This document shows positions 45,151-56,574 of a DNA stretch of 64,000 bases, piece by piece. The DNA lies in the NCBI GenBank assembly GCA_038503035.1, contig JAVSML010025539.1:388318-452317 (forward strand), given 5' to 3'. Position 1 is the first letter of the stretch, and every line of letters begins with the position of its first letter. The stretch is from Crocodylus rhombifer (Eukaryota; Chordata; Crocodylia; Crocodylidae). The position numbers were made by a program, and so were the translations under genes. A model generated the notes under the pieces. The model ran no database searches, was not told where the DNA came from, and worked only from the letters and a program-made list of their open reading frames with translations.

Positions 45151-45324
45151 GGCTAGGGACAGAAATTACACACAAACTGGTTTAAGTGATCAGAAACTGG
45201 TTTAAACCTGTAACAGAACAGATGCTCAGTGCACATATACAAGTATAAGAATGGCTGAAACTGGTTTTAGATAAACCTGATTGAATGTAGTATCTGATTT
45301 AACTGATTTGGCTCAAACTGGTTT
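45151..45324 (+). mobile_element. Non-autonomous DNA transposon copy (family of 13545 and 31141)
   Basis: Begins ggctagggacagaaattaca and contains aaactggtttaagtgatc, taaacctgtaacagaacaga, tgctcagtgcacatata and aaactggttt. It is cut at about 45325 by the 3' end of an antisense CR1. Confidence 0.6.
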
Positions 45325-45970
45325 CATAGTGTTTAGGGTCAGAAGGGACCTAAACAAATCATCAGGTCCGACCCCCTGCCCCGGGCAGGAATGACTGCAG
45401 GGGTCATAACACCCCAGACAATTATCTGTCCAGCCTCCTCTTGAAGACCGCCAAGCTAGGAGAGAGCACCACCTCCCTTGGGAGTCCATTCCAGAGCCTG
45501 GCAGCCCTTACTATAAAGTAGTGTCTCTTGATGTCCAGCCTGAACCTTCTCTCTAACAATTTATGGCTGTTATTCCTAGTAACCTCCAGTGGTGCCTGGA
45601 AGAACAGAGCCTCACGCAATTCCCGCTGGTCCCCCTTGATGAGTTTGTAAATGGCCACCAGATTCCTTCTCAGCCTTCTCTTGTGGAGGCTGAATAGATT
45701 CAGGCCCTTTAGCCTCTCTTCATAGGGCCTGACCAACTGCATCTTGACCAACGCTGCATAGAGGGGAAGGATCACCTCCCTGGACATGCTTGTGATGCAT
45801 CTGTAGATGCATCACAAGGTGCAGTTAGCCTTACTGACTGCTTCTTCGCATTGGTGGCTTATGTTCATCCTGGAGTCAACAATGATTCCAAGATCTTTTT
45901 CTGCCACTGTTTTGACAAGAGGGGTGTTCCCCAGCCTATAGGTGTGTTGCTGGTTCCTTCTCCTAGCTAG
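45325..45970 (-). pseudogene. CR1 LINE ORF2 C-terminal fragment
   Basis: Antisense CR1: 3' tail catagtgtttagggtcagaa at the left, coding sequence to its right. On the minus strand 45787-45422 is open: SREVILPLYAALVK, an internal deletion that removes the conserved QFWAP-VQRRAT segment, then RPYEERLKGLNLFSLHKRRL, FRLDIKRHYFIVRAARLWNG and LPREVV. Beyond it lie the VDSRMNISHQCEEAVSKANC-like residues and the cysteine/leucine-rich end near 45950. The deletion joins VKMQL directly to VRPYEE. Non-functional. Confidence 0.88.
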
Positions 45971-47137
45971 AGGTGTGGGGAATGCACCTTGCTAATAAGA
46001 CAATCAGTGCTTAGAATGTTCAGTGCTACATTGTAACTGGAGAGTCATCTAGTGTTGAGATACCTGGTCGGCAACTCAGACTTGTCTTGCTAATGATGTA
46101 ATTGGCGACACTACTGTTTCTTTGCTATTTTTCTTTAGAAAATAAACCTGCATAAAGTATTTACCATATGAGAGGTTTTTTTCAATTCTTAGCCATGAAA
46201 GACCACTGATCTCCTTCCTTTCCTTTTGATCTAAGTCATGGCAGGCGAGTACAGTGGGGAGATGCAGCTAGGATCACACCCCCACTCACAAAAACATTCC
46301 CTTCTTTGTTGTTGCCATACCCTCATGAAGGGATTTTTGGTTTCTAAATGTATCACTTTAATATAAACACTTATATTGCAGGCTGATTTTGGATTAATTT
46401 ATATGCTCTTTATATGAATAATTATGAAGGACTCAAAAAAAATAGTTTTGTTCGTCTGGAGCCTATCATCTTGTTGTGTGGGTGAGCAAAATCATGATTC
46501 TAAGGACTATAACCAATGTTTCATCAATTAACATTCTTTGAGACTGATTCTTTGGATGCTTAGATAAGGGTTGCTATGGAAATACTTTAAAGTCTCTAGG
46601 GTTTTTTCCCCTTAGTAGCAAGTAAAATTGGTTAGCTTGAATAGTTGACTTTGAATACTATACAATATTTTTTTCCCTCTGTTTAGCTTATATTATTGCA
46701 ACAAATAGCTATAAGAATCCTGTAGAGTCAAGTTTTGCCAAAGTGTGTACAGATTGGCCATGTATCAGATCACTGAAGGAGTTGTGAAGTAAAGAAACTT
46801 TCTTCACCTAGACCAATCTGGCCTCTTCTTCAGCAGACCTGATGGATTTGTGTTGCTTTCCCCTAAGAAGAAAGTTTAATGGTTTCCTTTCCTTCCTTCT
46901 ATGAAAAGCTTTTGTTTTCCTAACTGCCAGTACAAACATGCACTGGCTTTGTAGTGTTGTCATCTTATTTTCACTGTTTCATTGTTCTTTTCACTCTTAC
47001 TAAAGATAAGATAACATCCAAAAAAATAGATATGGTCTGCTGTGCTAGCCAGACTGATTATGAAAAATATTATTCATAGTGACCACAGAGAATGTTTCAT
47101 GTAGAGATGATAGTTACAGCTGACATATAAGAGAAAT
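45971..47137. other. AT-rich non-coding sequence, no feature seen
   Basis: 46700-46870 contains a gaagttgtgaag...cttcttcagcag type inverted word pair, but no defined element. Confidence 0.5.
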
Positions 47138-48285
47138 GGGGCATGTCCAGATGAGCCTCTACATGCATCTTGCAGCGTCTCAAACTCCTTTGAAATGCTG
47201 CAAGAGGCACGTGCAGGAATGAGAAAATGTTCCCCGCACTGCAGATTTGCAGTGCAGGGGCAAAATTAGACCTCTGGAGATCCAGGGGTAAAAAAAACCT
47301 GCAGAGAAAAAATGCGGGTCAGGGCATGGTCCAGGAAAGCCCTGAAGCAACCAGAGGCTGGGTCCTCCACAGAGACGCTCTGATTGCCAGAGTGTCTTTA
47401 TGGTTGGCCCTCACCCTGGTACTGAAGCACGCTGCCTACCCGTGCAGGGCAGGCAGTGTGCCAGCAGCAGGGAGCTGGACCCAGGCTGCAGTGCTGGTAA
47501 GTAAGGGGTCGGGGGCTTGGAAGAGGGGGGGACCCTCACTGGCCCTGCCCACTCCCCTAGCCCCCCCGATCCCTGCTCCCCAATCCCTGCCCCCCAGGCC
47601 CCACCTTCTGCCCATCCCCTGAGTCCCCCTATCCTTTCCCTGCTTGGCTCCACCCTGCACCTGCCTCCCCAGTCATGCTGATCCTTGCCCTGCCTGGCCA
47701 CACCCCCCACCTGAGCCCCCCCAATCCCTGCCTCACTTGGCCCCATGCCCAAGCCCCACTAGCCCCCCAATCCCTGCTGAACATCCCAAGCCCTCCATCA
47801 CTGCCCCCCAACCCCAGCATCCTAGCAGTTAAACCCAAAAACAAAAACCCAGCACTTACTTAACAGCAGTACAGCTGCTGTCGGGGTCCCTGGAGCCCCT
47901 CCTTGCACAGGGCCCTGGTGTCCCCCACTGCCCTGTTCTGCATGGGGGGGCTCTGCCAGAAGGCCCCAGAGGCCCTCTCCCAGCCCCTGCTCCTGCCATA
48001 AGTAGAGGAGCAGGGTTGTGTTTGTTTGTTTTTTTTAAGTGCCAGAGGCTGTGGGAGGGGGCAGCCATCAGGGGCTGGGGGTGCAGGTGGGGGATGGGGC
48101 TAGGCAGGGTAGCCATTGGGGGATTTGGGGGAGGGGGAGCAGTCATGGGGGTGGGCTGCAGGAGCCAGCAGGGGATGGGGCCAGGCAGGGCAGCAATTCA
48201 GGGAGCTGGGGGAGCAAGCGGGTGTGGGGCATGTAGGCACTGCAGGGGACATAGCCCCTGTGTGGGGGGCAGTAAAACATATAGG
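47138..48285. mobile_element. GC-rich foldback element, relative of 17300-18364
   Basis: The left end ggggcatgtccagatgagcc matches the terminal sequence of 17300-18364. The following 300 bases match its outer arm (gggtcagggcatggtccagg, aaccagaggctgggtcctcc, gtactgaagcacgctgcc). The core is a C-rich arm at 47500-47830 (repeating ccccaatccctgcc and ggccccatgcc types) and a complementary G-rich arm at 48040-48260 (ggggatggggctaggcaggg, ggggatggggccaggcaggg), centre near 47930. The right terminal repeat is missing. Open frames here are low-complexity proline/glycine artefacts. Confidence 0.55.
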
Positions 48286-48375
48286 TAATTCACATTATTA
48301 TGTTGATAGAGACAGTGGTAGGCTCCAAACTGCTTGAACACTATAGATATATCAATAAAACATTGCCCAACTGGT

Positions 48376-48376
<1 letters not shown>

Positions 48377-48465
<89 letters not shown>

Positions 48466-48466
48466 G
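48377..48466. repeat. Compound palindromic microsatellite (TC)n(TA)n(GA)n
   Basis: About 14 TC units, then about 9 TA units, then about 14 GA units plus an imperfect tail. The whole is self-complementary around 48416. Both strands encode the same SLSL-YIYI-ERER type peptide, a direct consequence of the dyad symmetry. Confidence 0.95.
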
Positions 48467-48601
48467 TCTTTTGTTTTAATTGTGGAGGAACATGGATTTC
48501 GGGGTATTTAACAGAGTGACTTTGGGATTTTTTTATCAGGGATTTTTCAGTTTTCAAATAGGAAACAACAGAATTTTTGCTAGGGAGGCTAGTTGGCTGG
48601 A
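48467..48601 (+). repeat. Interspersed repeat related to 8034-8150
   Basis: tcttttgttttaattgtgga, acatggatttcggg and ttttttatcagggatttt parallel the words at 8034-8150 and the complement of 6785-6865. Family unknown. Confidence 0.4.
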
Positions 48602-48800
48602 CCCTGCCCGCTCAGAGCTTGCACCTTGGACCCAACTGGAGATGGCTGACCTCCTGGCCAATTGGGGCCAGGAGGACATGTTTTGACAGTTCAAAGCAGG
48701 CCACCACACTGGGAACATCTTCCAGGTTATAACTACCCAGATGGCCAGGCAGGGGCACATATGGCCGTAGTGCCACACAAGGACCAACCCTGCTGCCACA
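48602..48800 (+). pseudogene. Decayed Myb/SANT-like DNA-binding domain
   Basis: One frame reads APWTQLEMADLLANWGQEDM, stop (TGA 48684-48686), QFKAGHHTGNIFQVITTQMA, then RQGHIWP, stop (TAG 48768-48770), CHTRTNPAA. The spacing of the tryptophan before the acidic TQLE, the LLANWG block, the IFQVITTQMARQGH helix and the Q(stop)CHTR ending fits the trihelix-type Myb/SANT-like domain (Myb_DNA-bind_4-like). This domain is carried by Harbinger transposon accessory proteins and by several expanded reptile gene families. Only the domain is recognisable; downstream GC-rich sequence to about 49010 may be the rest of the ORF in other frames. The two stops make it a relic. Whether it came from a transposon or a host gene copy is undecided. 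Confidence 0.55.
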
Positions 48801-49424
48801 ACCCGCTGGCAGCTTGCCCAAAGGGGCAGATGCCTGTACTGGCTGTGCAGTCCCCAGCTGGGTCTGGCAGGTGCACAGGAGGTCACAGACCCCACTGCAA
48901 GACTGCTACAGTGGGTAAAGTGTACAGGGACCTCTCAGGGCTGCTTCAGCAGTTCAGCTGGCACGAAGGGTCCCCAGGTACCAATTGGCTGGGCCCCAGA
49001 AGCTCCTGAGAGTTAGTAACCCTGAGCCACTTGACAGGGCAGCTTTTTGTACTGATGGGGCAGCTTTTTATACTGCTGGGGACAGCACAGGTTCTGGCCC
49101 TGGGTTCTAGCTGCCCCTGGCTGCAGATTCGGGAGGAGCCAGGTAGGGTTATTTTGCCCCAAGTGGCACAATTTGCCCCACACCAAAGTGCATGTCTGGG
49201 CACATGCGCTGAGGCAAAAAGCCCTGGCTCAAATTTACACTGCTTCTATTTGAGCTGCTGCAAGCGCACATGCCTGTGTGTGAACGTGCTCATGAAGGGC
49301 ATCCTATCCCATTAAAAGAGTAAAGTGCAAATTTTAGATCCAAACTTCCACAGCATCTTGGTATTTGGACCTGCCAGTTCAATTTCATTCATCTTTACTT
49401 TATAAATCTTCATATGAATATTGT
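48801..49424. other. GC-rich then mixed non-coding sequence
   Basis: Contains a direct repeat gggcagctttttgtactgatg / gggcagctttttatactgctg (about 49038 and 49059; differing at two positions). May be the remainder of the element that carried the Myb/SANT-like domain. Confidence 0.4.
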
Positions 49425-49492
49425 TAAAAAAATATATATGTATATGTATACACACACACACACACATGCACATACATACATATATATTAAAA
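49425..49492. repeat. TA/CA compound microsatellite
   Basis: tatatatgtatatgtataca, then (CA)n, then catacatacatatatatt. Confidence 0.9.
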
Positions 49493-49592
49493 AACCTTTT
49501 TTGGCCATGTATGCTTTGGTTTGATTAAAAAAAAAAGACTCTTAAATCCACACAATTTAGTCTTTTGTCATTTTCTTTAGAAGTTTCATCAT

Positions 49593-50073
49593 TTAAATGG
49601 AGAAGCTTGAGAAAGTCCAGAGAAGAGCCAGGCATGTGATCAGAGGTCAAGAAAACAGACCTTACGGCAACAGGCTGAGAGCCATGGGGCTCTTCAGCCT
49701 GGAAAAGCGCAGGCTCAGGGGCGATCTGGTGGCCACCTATAAGTTTATCAGGGGTGTTCACCAGGATCTGGGGGAATGATTGTTCACCAGAGGACCTCAT
49801 GGGATGAAAAGGTCGAACGGTTATAAACTACTGCAAGACCGTTTCAGGCTGGACATAAGAAAGAATTTCTTTACTGTCCGAGCCCCCAAGGTCTGGAATA
49901 GCCTGCCATTGGAGGTGGTTCAAGCACCCACACTGAACACCTTCAAGAGAAATTTGGCTGCTTATCTTTCTGGGATCCTGTGACCCCAGCTGACTTCCTG
50001 CCCCTGGGACGGGGGGCTGGACTCGATGATCATCCAAGGTCCCTTCCAGCCCTAATGTCCAGGAAATCTATGA
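49593..50073 (+). pseudogene. CR1 LINE ORF2 C-terminal fragment and 3' UTR
   Basis: Encodes MEKLEKVQRRARHVIRGQEN through LRGDLVATYKFIRGVHQDLG, a TGA stop at 49777-49779 where related copies have a sense codon, then LFTRGPHGMKRSN and NFFTVRAPKVWNSLPLEVV to the natural stop at 49983. The 3' UTR ends ccctaatgtccaggaaatc and tatgaa. It is the same subfamily as 213-2139 and 59591-62602, and strongly 5' truncated. No target duplication noticed. Confidence 0.93.
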
Positions 50074-51292
50074 AAACTACCCAAGCATTTTAGTTTCATA
50101 CAATACAAGTATTGTTGTGTGAATTAATATACTTCCATTAGTAATAGCTTTAATAAAACTTCTGTGTAATAACTAAGTAATGTCACTCTAGGGCTTATTC
50201 CAGCCACTGAGTCTGTGTTGGTGGACCCTGAATCTACGTAAACTTAACTTGATAGTCAATGCCCGTATTAATATTACATATCAAATCACAACATTAATTA
50301 AAATAGATTCCTTCTGTGACCTTGTGTGTATGTATACATTTTTTCTTCTTTTTTCTCCCTTCGTGCTTTGTGGGGCCTGCAAAGCAGCCATTATATTCTA
50401 TATTCCATCTCTCTAACAATGTGCATGGTTATTACTGTCTGTTGGCACAAGTCATCAATATTTTGCATAATTCTGCTCTAGGAAATATTCATGTCCTCTA
50501 TTTGGTGCAAGACCTGAAAACCTAATGCATACATGGGAATATGAATCTTCTGGTATGCTGATAGCACTTGACTGAAATTCTTGAGTGATGTTTTTTTTTG
50601 TTTTGCTGTAAAACAATATACTGTGTAATTGCCCCCTTTGAATAGGTGGTTTAATATTCGACACACAAAGTAAGATTAAAGTTCAACTTTTTCAGAAAAT
50701 GAAAGAGCTTATCTAGGGGGGAAAAGACATTCAGTTTGAAATGAAAGATAATTTTATGGAATAGTTTGCTTGCCCTGTCATAACCTGTTTGATATGATAT
50801 GCTTGATCTTAAATAGACATTTAAAGGAGAAGCACAGAGCCTTTTTAAAGCTCATTGAAAATTCAGGTCTAGCTTTATGAGTTAAGTCTTAAAAACAAAA
50901 GTTATCTGTAATAACCTTTCTAAGTAGCCTTATAGATGATAAAAAATGTACTCATCAGAGAAGTGCAGTGTCTCAGTGACTGATAGACAGTAATATAGAT
51001 TTAGTTAATTCTTTAAATATTGCAATGCTCTTTGGAGAGCGAGTGTGTATTTTTGTCAAACGTACCATAGTTGGTGTATTTTGCACATTACAAATGAATA
51101 GATTTATTTACATTTGAGAAATTGAATGTTATATATATATGCAGAGTAAAAGTATATGGTGTTGTGACCAGAGTCTTAAGAAAGTGTTTGGTAAGAAATG
51201 AGAAAACAAAGTTTTGCAGATTCATTCACGAGCCCATTATTTCAGTGCATCAGTTCTGTGGTACAATAAAGGGAAAATGTCAAGCCCTATCT
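50074..51292. other. AT-rich non-coding sequence, no feature seen
   Basis: No recognised frames or repeats. Confidence 0.55.
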
Positions 51293-51480
51293 CAGGGGTA
51301 TTGGTTGTAGTCATGTTGGTTTACGGACATAGGCAGACAAGGTTGTTTAGGTAAATCCGATCTCTTTTATTACACCAACTAAAATAGTTGGAAAAATTCT
51401 TCTTTGCAAGCTTTCAGGTACAAACACCCTTCTTCAGGCTGGGGAAGCATCTGCAGTTATGTGTTCTTTCCATCTCAAGA
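51293..51480 (-). mobile_element. Penelope-like element, 3' terminal fragment
   Basis: ggtattggttgtagtcatgt, tggtttacggacataggcag, gtaaatccgatctcttttat, tagttggaaaaattcttctt and ctttcaggtacaaacaccc match the other 3' fragments. This copy and the one at 2241 both retain the outermost words lacking in the large element, so they define the true 3' end. Confidence 0.78.
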
Positions 51481-53692
51481 ATTTAAGTAGACTAGACTCC
51501 TTTCTAGTTGGTAATATAGTCTACCATTTCTCTGGACTCTTCCTGAAGAAAGTTAGTGAGATAAATCTTCTCTTCTGGTTTGCCTTCACTTACAGCTGTG
51601 AGAGGAGAAGTATTTGCTTCTCTACCCCTCCACCAGCTTCTTCCCAAGGTGCATCTCTGTTGCTTAAATCTGCTGTTGCTCACAGCTTTCTCAAATGTCA
51701 TCAGTGTGAGACTCAACTGATTCTTGACATCTGGCTATTGCCCAAAGGGTTTTGAATATCAGCTGAGAAACAGAATCAAGTCTTGGTAAATTAATTTTGC
51801 TGTTGCTTGGCAAAACTAGAAACAAATCACAGGAACAATACTGTAGCATGTTACATTTAGTTCATATTTGGAAGTTGTCTTTGAAAGTGAATACTAGGAA
51901 AATTTTTAAGTAGCATTTTAATTTCCTGAAAAATAATGGCTAAAGCTGGTATTATCACAAAGGAAAATAAGTGAATGTATATCAGCTACTGTTCTGAATA
52001 TATTTTCTAGATTATTTAACCCTTTGATTTATTAAAATAGAAGTGTGTGCATAATAGGTATTCCACCTATTATGGATGAAATAAGGATGTATTTTTAATG
52101 TGCATGTGATCCTTCTGACACACACACACACAACACTTTACTCTCCTGCAGTGAGATTATCTGAAGGATTTAGGTACCTGACAGAAAAGAATTATGTCTC
52201 TGAAAGCTCGTTTAAGAAGAGAAAGGAAAGAGGAAGGTCAAGACTACCTTGGACACAGAAGGAAACAGATTGGATTGCTCAGAAGCCCTGGACTGAGAGG
52301 CCACATTGCAGGGTTCTCCTTAGGAAGAGAAAATTTGCAAATAAAACAAGAAAAAAATCAGTATTTCTAATTACTAGCTAGGTTTTAAAGCTACTTGCCC
52401 TTTACGTTCACATATGATGCAGTCCATACCATTACATAGCCCAGATTTGGAAAAGGTCAGTTCAGAGGTGTAGAGCAGTTGCTTGAAGCTGAACTCAAAT
52501 GAGACAGAAGTTAGCCCCATTTCCCTTGGGTCATCCAGCAGTAAGTAACCTACTTACTATTTTCTGCGACCTCCTCCTCCTCTGTAGCATTACATCCTTA
52601 AATAAGACTTATCTCTGCCTCTTAGAGCATCATTAAGAAAGCAGATCAGGATTAAATTTTGTTAGTCAGTTTTCAGATATAAAGAAGACGGTGCAAGGGA
52701 ACTTGTGCTGTAAATAAGACTGAAGTTTTCTTAGTAATGGGCGTTATTGTCTATATGCAATATATATGGGAAAATGGTGAAGGTATTATGTGCATAGTGA
52801 AATAAGCCCTTGTTGTCTACCGCTGTTGAAAATAAGTGAAAATGCTCACCAAATGAAATCTTTGAGGAGATAACCGCCCTAACAATGCTCACAGAGATCT
52901 ATGACTTTATATTCTGATTATGGTAGTTTCACAAGCCAAAGCTATGATAGGACAGCTCAAAATAATACAGTCAATTTTTGCAAGATTTTAAATCAGTGCT
53001 TTCCAACTGGTGACTCATGGACTACATGTGGCCTGTGAAGGGTTATTTTGCATCCCCTAGGGTCCCACCTAGCCACCATTCCTCTACATTACCCTTGCTC
53101 CAACAGCACCTGGGGTCACGGGACTCTCCCTCCTTCTCCCAGCATCCACTACCTGCCCTTGCCTGTTTGGAGGATGGGTGTGCATTGTGGTGGATCCTGC
53201 TATGCCAAGAGAGGCCACCACCCAGGGTCCCCACAAAACATGGTGCAGCAGGGGAGCCAGCATCTGGGAAGGGTGAAGCTGGGGTGCCCATACACATGCA
53301 GTACAGTTATAAGGACACGCTCACATATGATGAAGTCCATATGACTTGTGCCCCCAGATGCCTAGAAGTTAAACAACCCTACTTTTTTCTGTTGTTTTTA
53401 TTTATTATTTAAAAAAATCTCCATGTTATATTTATTTACAGCATACATGTATGCCATCATTCTCAGGTGCTTATTATGGGGTAAATTGTGATAACCCTAC
53501 CACTACCACTACCTTGTGTCTCTCAACATATAGCTGTGCTCCCCTGGAAGAAAACAGTTCATCTCCTGATTTCCCTCTACTCCAGACTGTAACACTTGGG
53601 AATCAACCCTGTGTCTAGCACCCTATATCCCTAGCAGAGTCAAGACTCCGTTAATATCATTCTCTTCCTCGGACATATAGATAGAAACTAGA
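51481..53692. other. Mostly unique non-coding sequence
   Basis: A short CA run at about 52119-52132. 53000-53340 is GC-rich and looks like a repeat (gtgactcatggactacatgt then ggcctgtgaag) without definable ends. No gene recognised; the basic open frame at 52100-52381 has no domain. Confidence 0.45.
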
Positions 53693-54870
53693 AATACGAT
53701 CATAGGAAACTAGGGCTGGAAGGGACCTCACAAAGTCATCCAGTCCAGCCCCCTGCTCAAGGCAGAATCATTCCTGACTAAACTGGCCCAGTCAAGTGTC
53801 CTTACAACCTGCTCTTGAAAATTTCCAGGGATGGAGGTACTCCAGCCTCTCTAGGTAGCCTATTTCAGTGCATAACTACTCTCATAGTCAGCAAGCTCCT
53901 CCTAATCTCCAACCTAAATTTCCTCTGCTGCAACTTGAGGCCATTGCTCTTAGTCCTATCCCCTATGACCACAGAGAAAAGCTTATCTCCATCTTCTCTA
54001 TAATGACCCTCCAGGTATTTGAAAACTGTTAGCAAATATCTCCTTGGTTTTATTCTCTAGACTAAATAAGCTTAGTTCTTTCAGCCTTTCCTCAGAAGTT
54101 TTGCCTCCCATCCCTCTAATAATTTCTGTTGCCCTCCACCAGCTGCTTTACAATCTGTCCATATCCTTATTGAAGTGTGGGGCTCAAAACTGGATGCAGG
54201 ACTCCTGGTGATGCCTCACCAGTGTTGAATGGAGCATATCACTTACCATGATTTGCATTACCCTTGACACTCCTGTTAATACAGCCCAGTATACTGTTGG
54301 CCTTTTTTGCAACAAGGGTACACATGTATGTAGCTCTTGCTCTGTTGTAAACCCCAGGCCTAATACTGCAGTGTAATCAGTCATTGCCCAGTCTGTGTTT
54401 GTGCAAGCAATTATTCCATCTCACGTGCAACCCTCTGCACTTGTCCTTGTAGAATCTCATCTCCTTGACTGTGGACCGTTTTCCCAGTCTGTCTAGGTTA
54501 TTCTAGATCCTAGCCCTGCCCTCTTGCAAGCTTGCTAAGCATATACTAAATTACATCATCCAAATCATTACTGAAGATATTAAACAATACTGGACCCACG
54601 ACGCCATGATATTTCCAGCTATCTAAATCAGGCTTACCTGTTTGTCATTCACCATATCCTCCTCATTCCCTTTCTTAAAGGTGGGCAATCTATTTGCTCT
54701 TTTCCAGTTATCTAGGATCTCATCCAACCTCCAAATATTCATAGTTAATTGTTCTGAAATTACTGCAACCAATTTCTTGAGTACCCTCAGGTGCATCCCA
54801 TCTGGCCCTGCTAACCTGAAAGCATCTAGCTTCTCTAAGTAATCCCTGACCTGTTCTGTATGTAATTCCT
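53693..54870 (-). pseudogene. CR1-type LINE ORF2 fragment, old
   Basis: Antisense CR1 starting with tcataggaaactagggctgg at its 3' end. On the minus strand, degraded CR1 ORF2 sequence includes an LEYLEGHYREDGDKLFSVVI-like run, the region ending with IFSNDLDD-like residues near 54560, and the pre-RT region RKLDAFRLAGPDGMHLRVLK-like (54770-54840). The segment between about 54604 and 54640 jumps from the IFIND motif directly to the FKKGNEE motif upstream, so most of RT fingers and palm is deleted. Many stops. Different subfamily from 59591. Confidence 0.82.
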
Positions 54871-54880
54871 GCCCCTGGGT

Positions 54881-55656
54881 TGTGAAGGGTTAAGCAGAGA
54901 AGGGTCAGGGCACTCTAAGCCCAGGAAAACCAGACAAAAGGAGCTGTGCTGGGTTATGGTTTCAAACCTACCTTCAGAACTGGCAGTAAGTTACTACCTG
55001 CCAATAGGAGGTGTCGACAGGGCTACTGAAAGCCCAATAAAAAGAAAAAAAAGGGAGCAATGGTTTGAATTAAAGCCCCCAAGCTGCATTGGTATCAAGG
55101 AGTAGGGATGATGGAAAAAAGGAGCTGCAATGTGGGGGCCATTTTGACCAGAGGTGGTGTGGATGGAGCACACCTTGCTCCCTTATATGTTCCACGAACC
55201 ATTGAAAGAGGCCCCAGGGAGATTGTGGAGGAGACTGGTCTGAGTGCAGCTGAGAGAAGAATCAGCATCCCCATGAAGGAGACCCCAACAGAGTGAGAAA
55301 CTGACTTTTGCTACAGAGTAGGACCAGACTGAGTGGCAGTTAAAAGGCTGGAGAAGTTAGTGCAGTCACTTGTCCACAACTACAGTGAAAGTCCTTGTGC
55401 TGTCTGAGTCAGCTTGAGCTAGGTGAAGATTCTGACCCTGAAGGGTCCTTTTGAGACTGCTTGGAGATGGGGTTTAAAATTTCCCCCCTAACAAGGGGTT
55501 AATTGAGTTATCTGGATTATGTGCTGGGTTTGGTGAGTTGTATTACAGATTGCTGCTCTGATGCTTAGGAGTGTGAATAAATCAGTCTGGTTTGTACCCT
55601 CCGGGTAAACCAGGGTACTGTTGGGGAAAGTGAGTCACTACTGACATACCCCAACA
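54881..55656 (+). mobile_element. LTR-like element
   Basis: Starts tgtgaagggttaagcag and ends gacataccccaaca. It carries AATAAA at 55576-55581 about 75 bases before the end, followed by tcagtctggtttgtaccct, an arrangement seen in R-U5 regions. No internal genes. It lies exactly at the 5' edge of the old CR1, so it may have inserted into that copy. No matching target duplication is visible, and 54905-55100 might instead be the promoter-containing U3. Called as a probable solo LTR. Confidence 0.4.
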
Positions 55657-55726
55657 CACCCTCCTGATAGAAGTTATAAGCAATTATCCTTGGCTGTTTG
55701 ACTCCTTCCCTGTCTCTGCTGCCAAT

Positions 55727-56482
55727 GGGCGCTTCTACACGTGATGATATCGTGATGTACATGTGTCGAAAATGTCCGTTTGTGTGGCTTAATGGCACAC
55801 AATTACAAGTACTTGAGTTTTGGGAATTTTAAATGAGTTTGCATCATTACAAACTAAACTACATCCCAATGTAATTTAGTTTGCAATGTTGCAACTAGGA
55901 ACATTGCAGCCATTAGTCAGCTTGGCCCCTGGTCATGGGAGAGGTGGGCAGGCTCCACAGAAAAAAAGATCGGGAATGGGCTGGCTTGTCCCTGGGGCAG
56001 CACGGAAAGGAGGGTGGCTGGGTGTCCTGGCAGCTGGAGAAGGTGTCAGATACAGTGCATATGGCGCTGGAAGCCTGTGCTGACTCAGGAAAGCTAGCAG
56101 CCTGCCCAGGTGGCCCTGCACCCCATGCACCATCCCTGCTGCCTTCTCTGGCTGCTAGCACACCGAGCCACCTCCATGTACTGCCCCAGGGGCAAGCCAA
56201 CCCATTCTTGAGTGACCTCAGATGTCCTGCTGGCTGATTAATGGCACAAATTAATGCCCCTCTGGCACAGGAGTGGCAGGCAGGCTTTTCCAAAAAAAAA
56301 AGAAAAGATTGGGCCCCTCAACTTCTGCCTTCATCAGGCACCTAGGGCTGCCAGGACAATGACGTATATACAGTGATGGAAAAATAAAACCACTGTTTCA
56401 ATTAAAAACTCACTGTTTCAACTTAGGGGGCATAGAATTCAACCCTAAGGACTACAACTCTGTCACATGTACAAGCTGTCCC
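55727..56482. mobile_element. Foldback non-autonomous element
   Basis: Ends: left gggcgcttctacacgtgatg, right (reverse-complemented) gggacagcttgtacatgtga. Arms pair inward: gaatgggctggcttgtccct then ggggcagcac (55973-56002) with the complement of 56170-56215. A small inner palindrome caaactaaactacatcccaa then tgtaatttagtttg lies at 55851-55885. Centre near 56090. The right terminal region (cactgtttcaa, ctgtcacatgtacaagc) matches that of 28601-29916, so the two are one family. Confidence 0.65.
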
Positions 56483-56574
56483 TTCATAGAAGCCCTTTTC
56501 ATTGCCTTTTACGTCACTTGCCAGCTGCACCTCAAATTGTGCCTTGGCCTTCCTAATTCTCTCCCTACATGCCT

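Noticed and set aside
48016..48288. Glycine-rich frames at 48016-48337
   Set aside because: Simple translation of G-rich degenerate repeats in the foldback arm.
52150..52215. Another Penelope-like 3' end (gtacctgacagaaaagaatt, tgtctctgaaagctcg)
   Set aside because: Only the hairpin-like words match; the defining terminal block gggtaaatctgatatc is absent, so the evidence is too thin.
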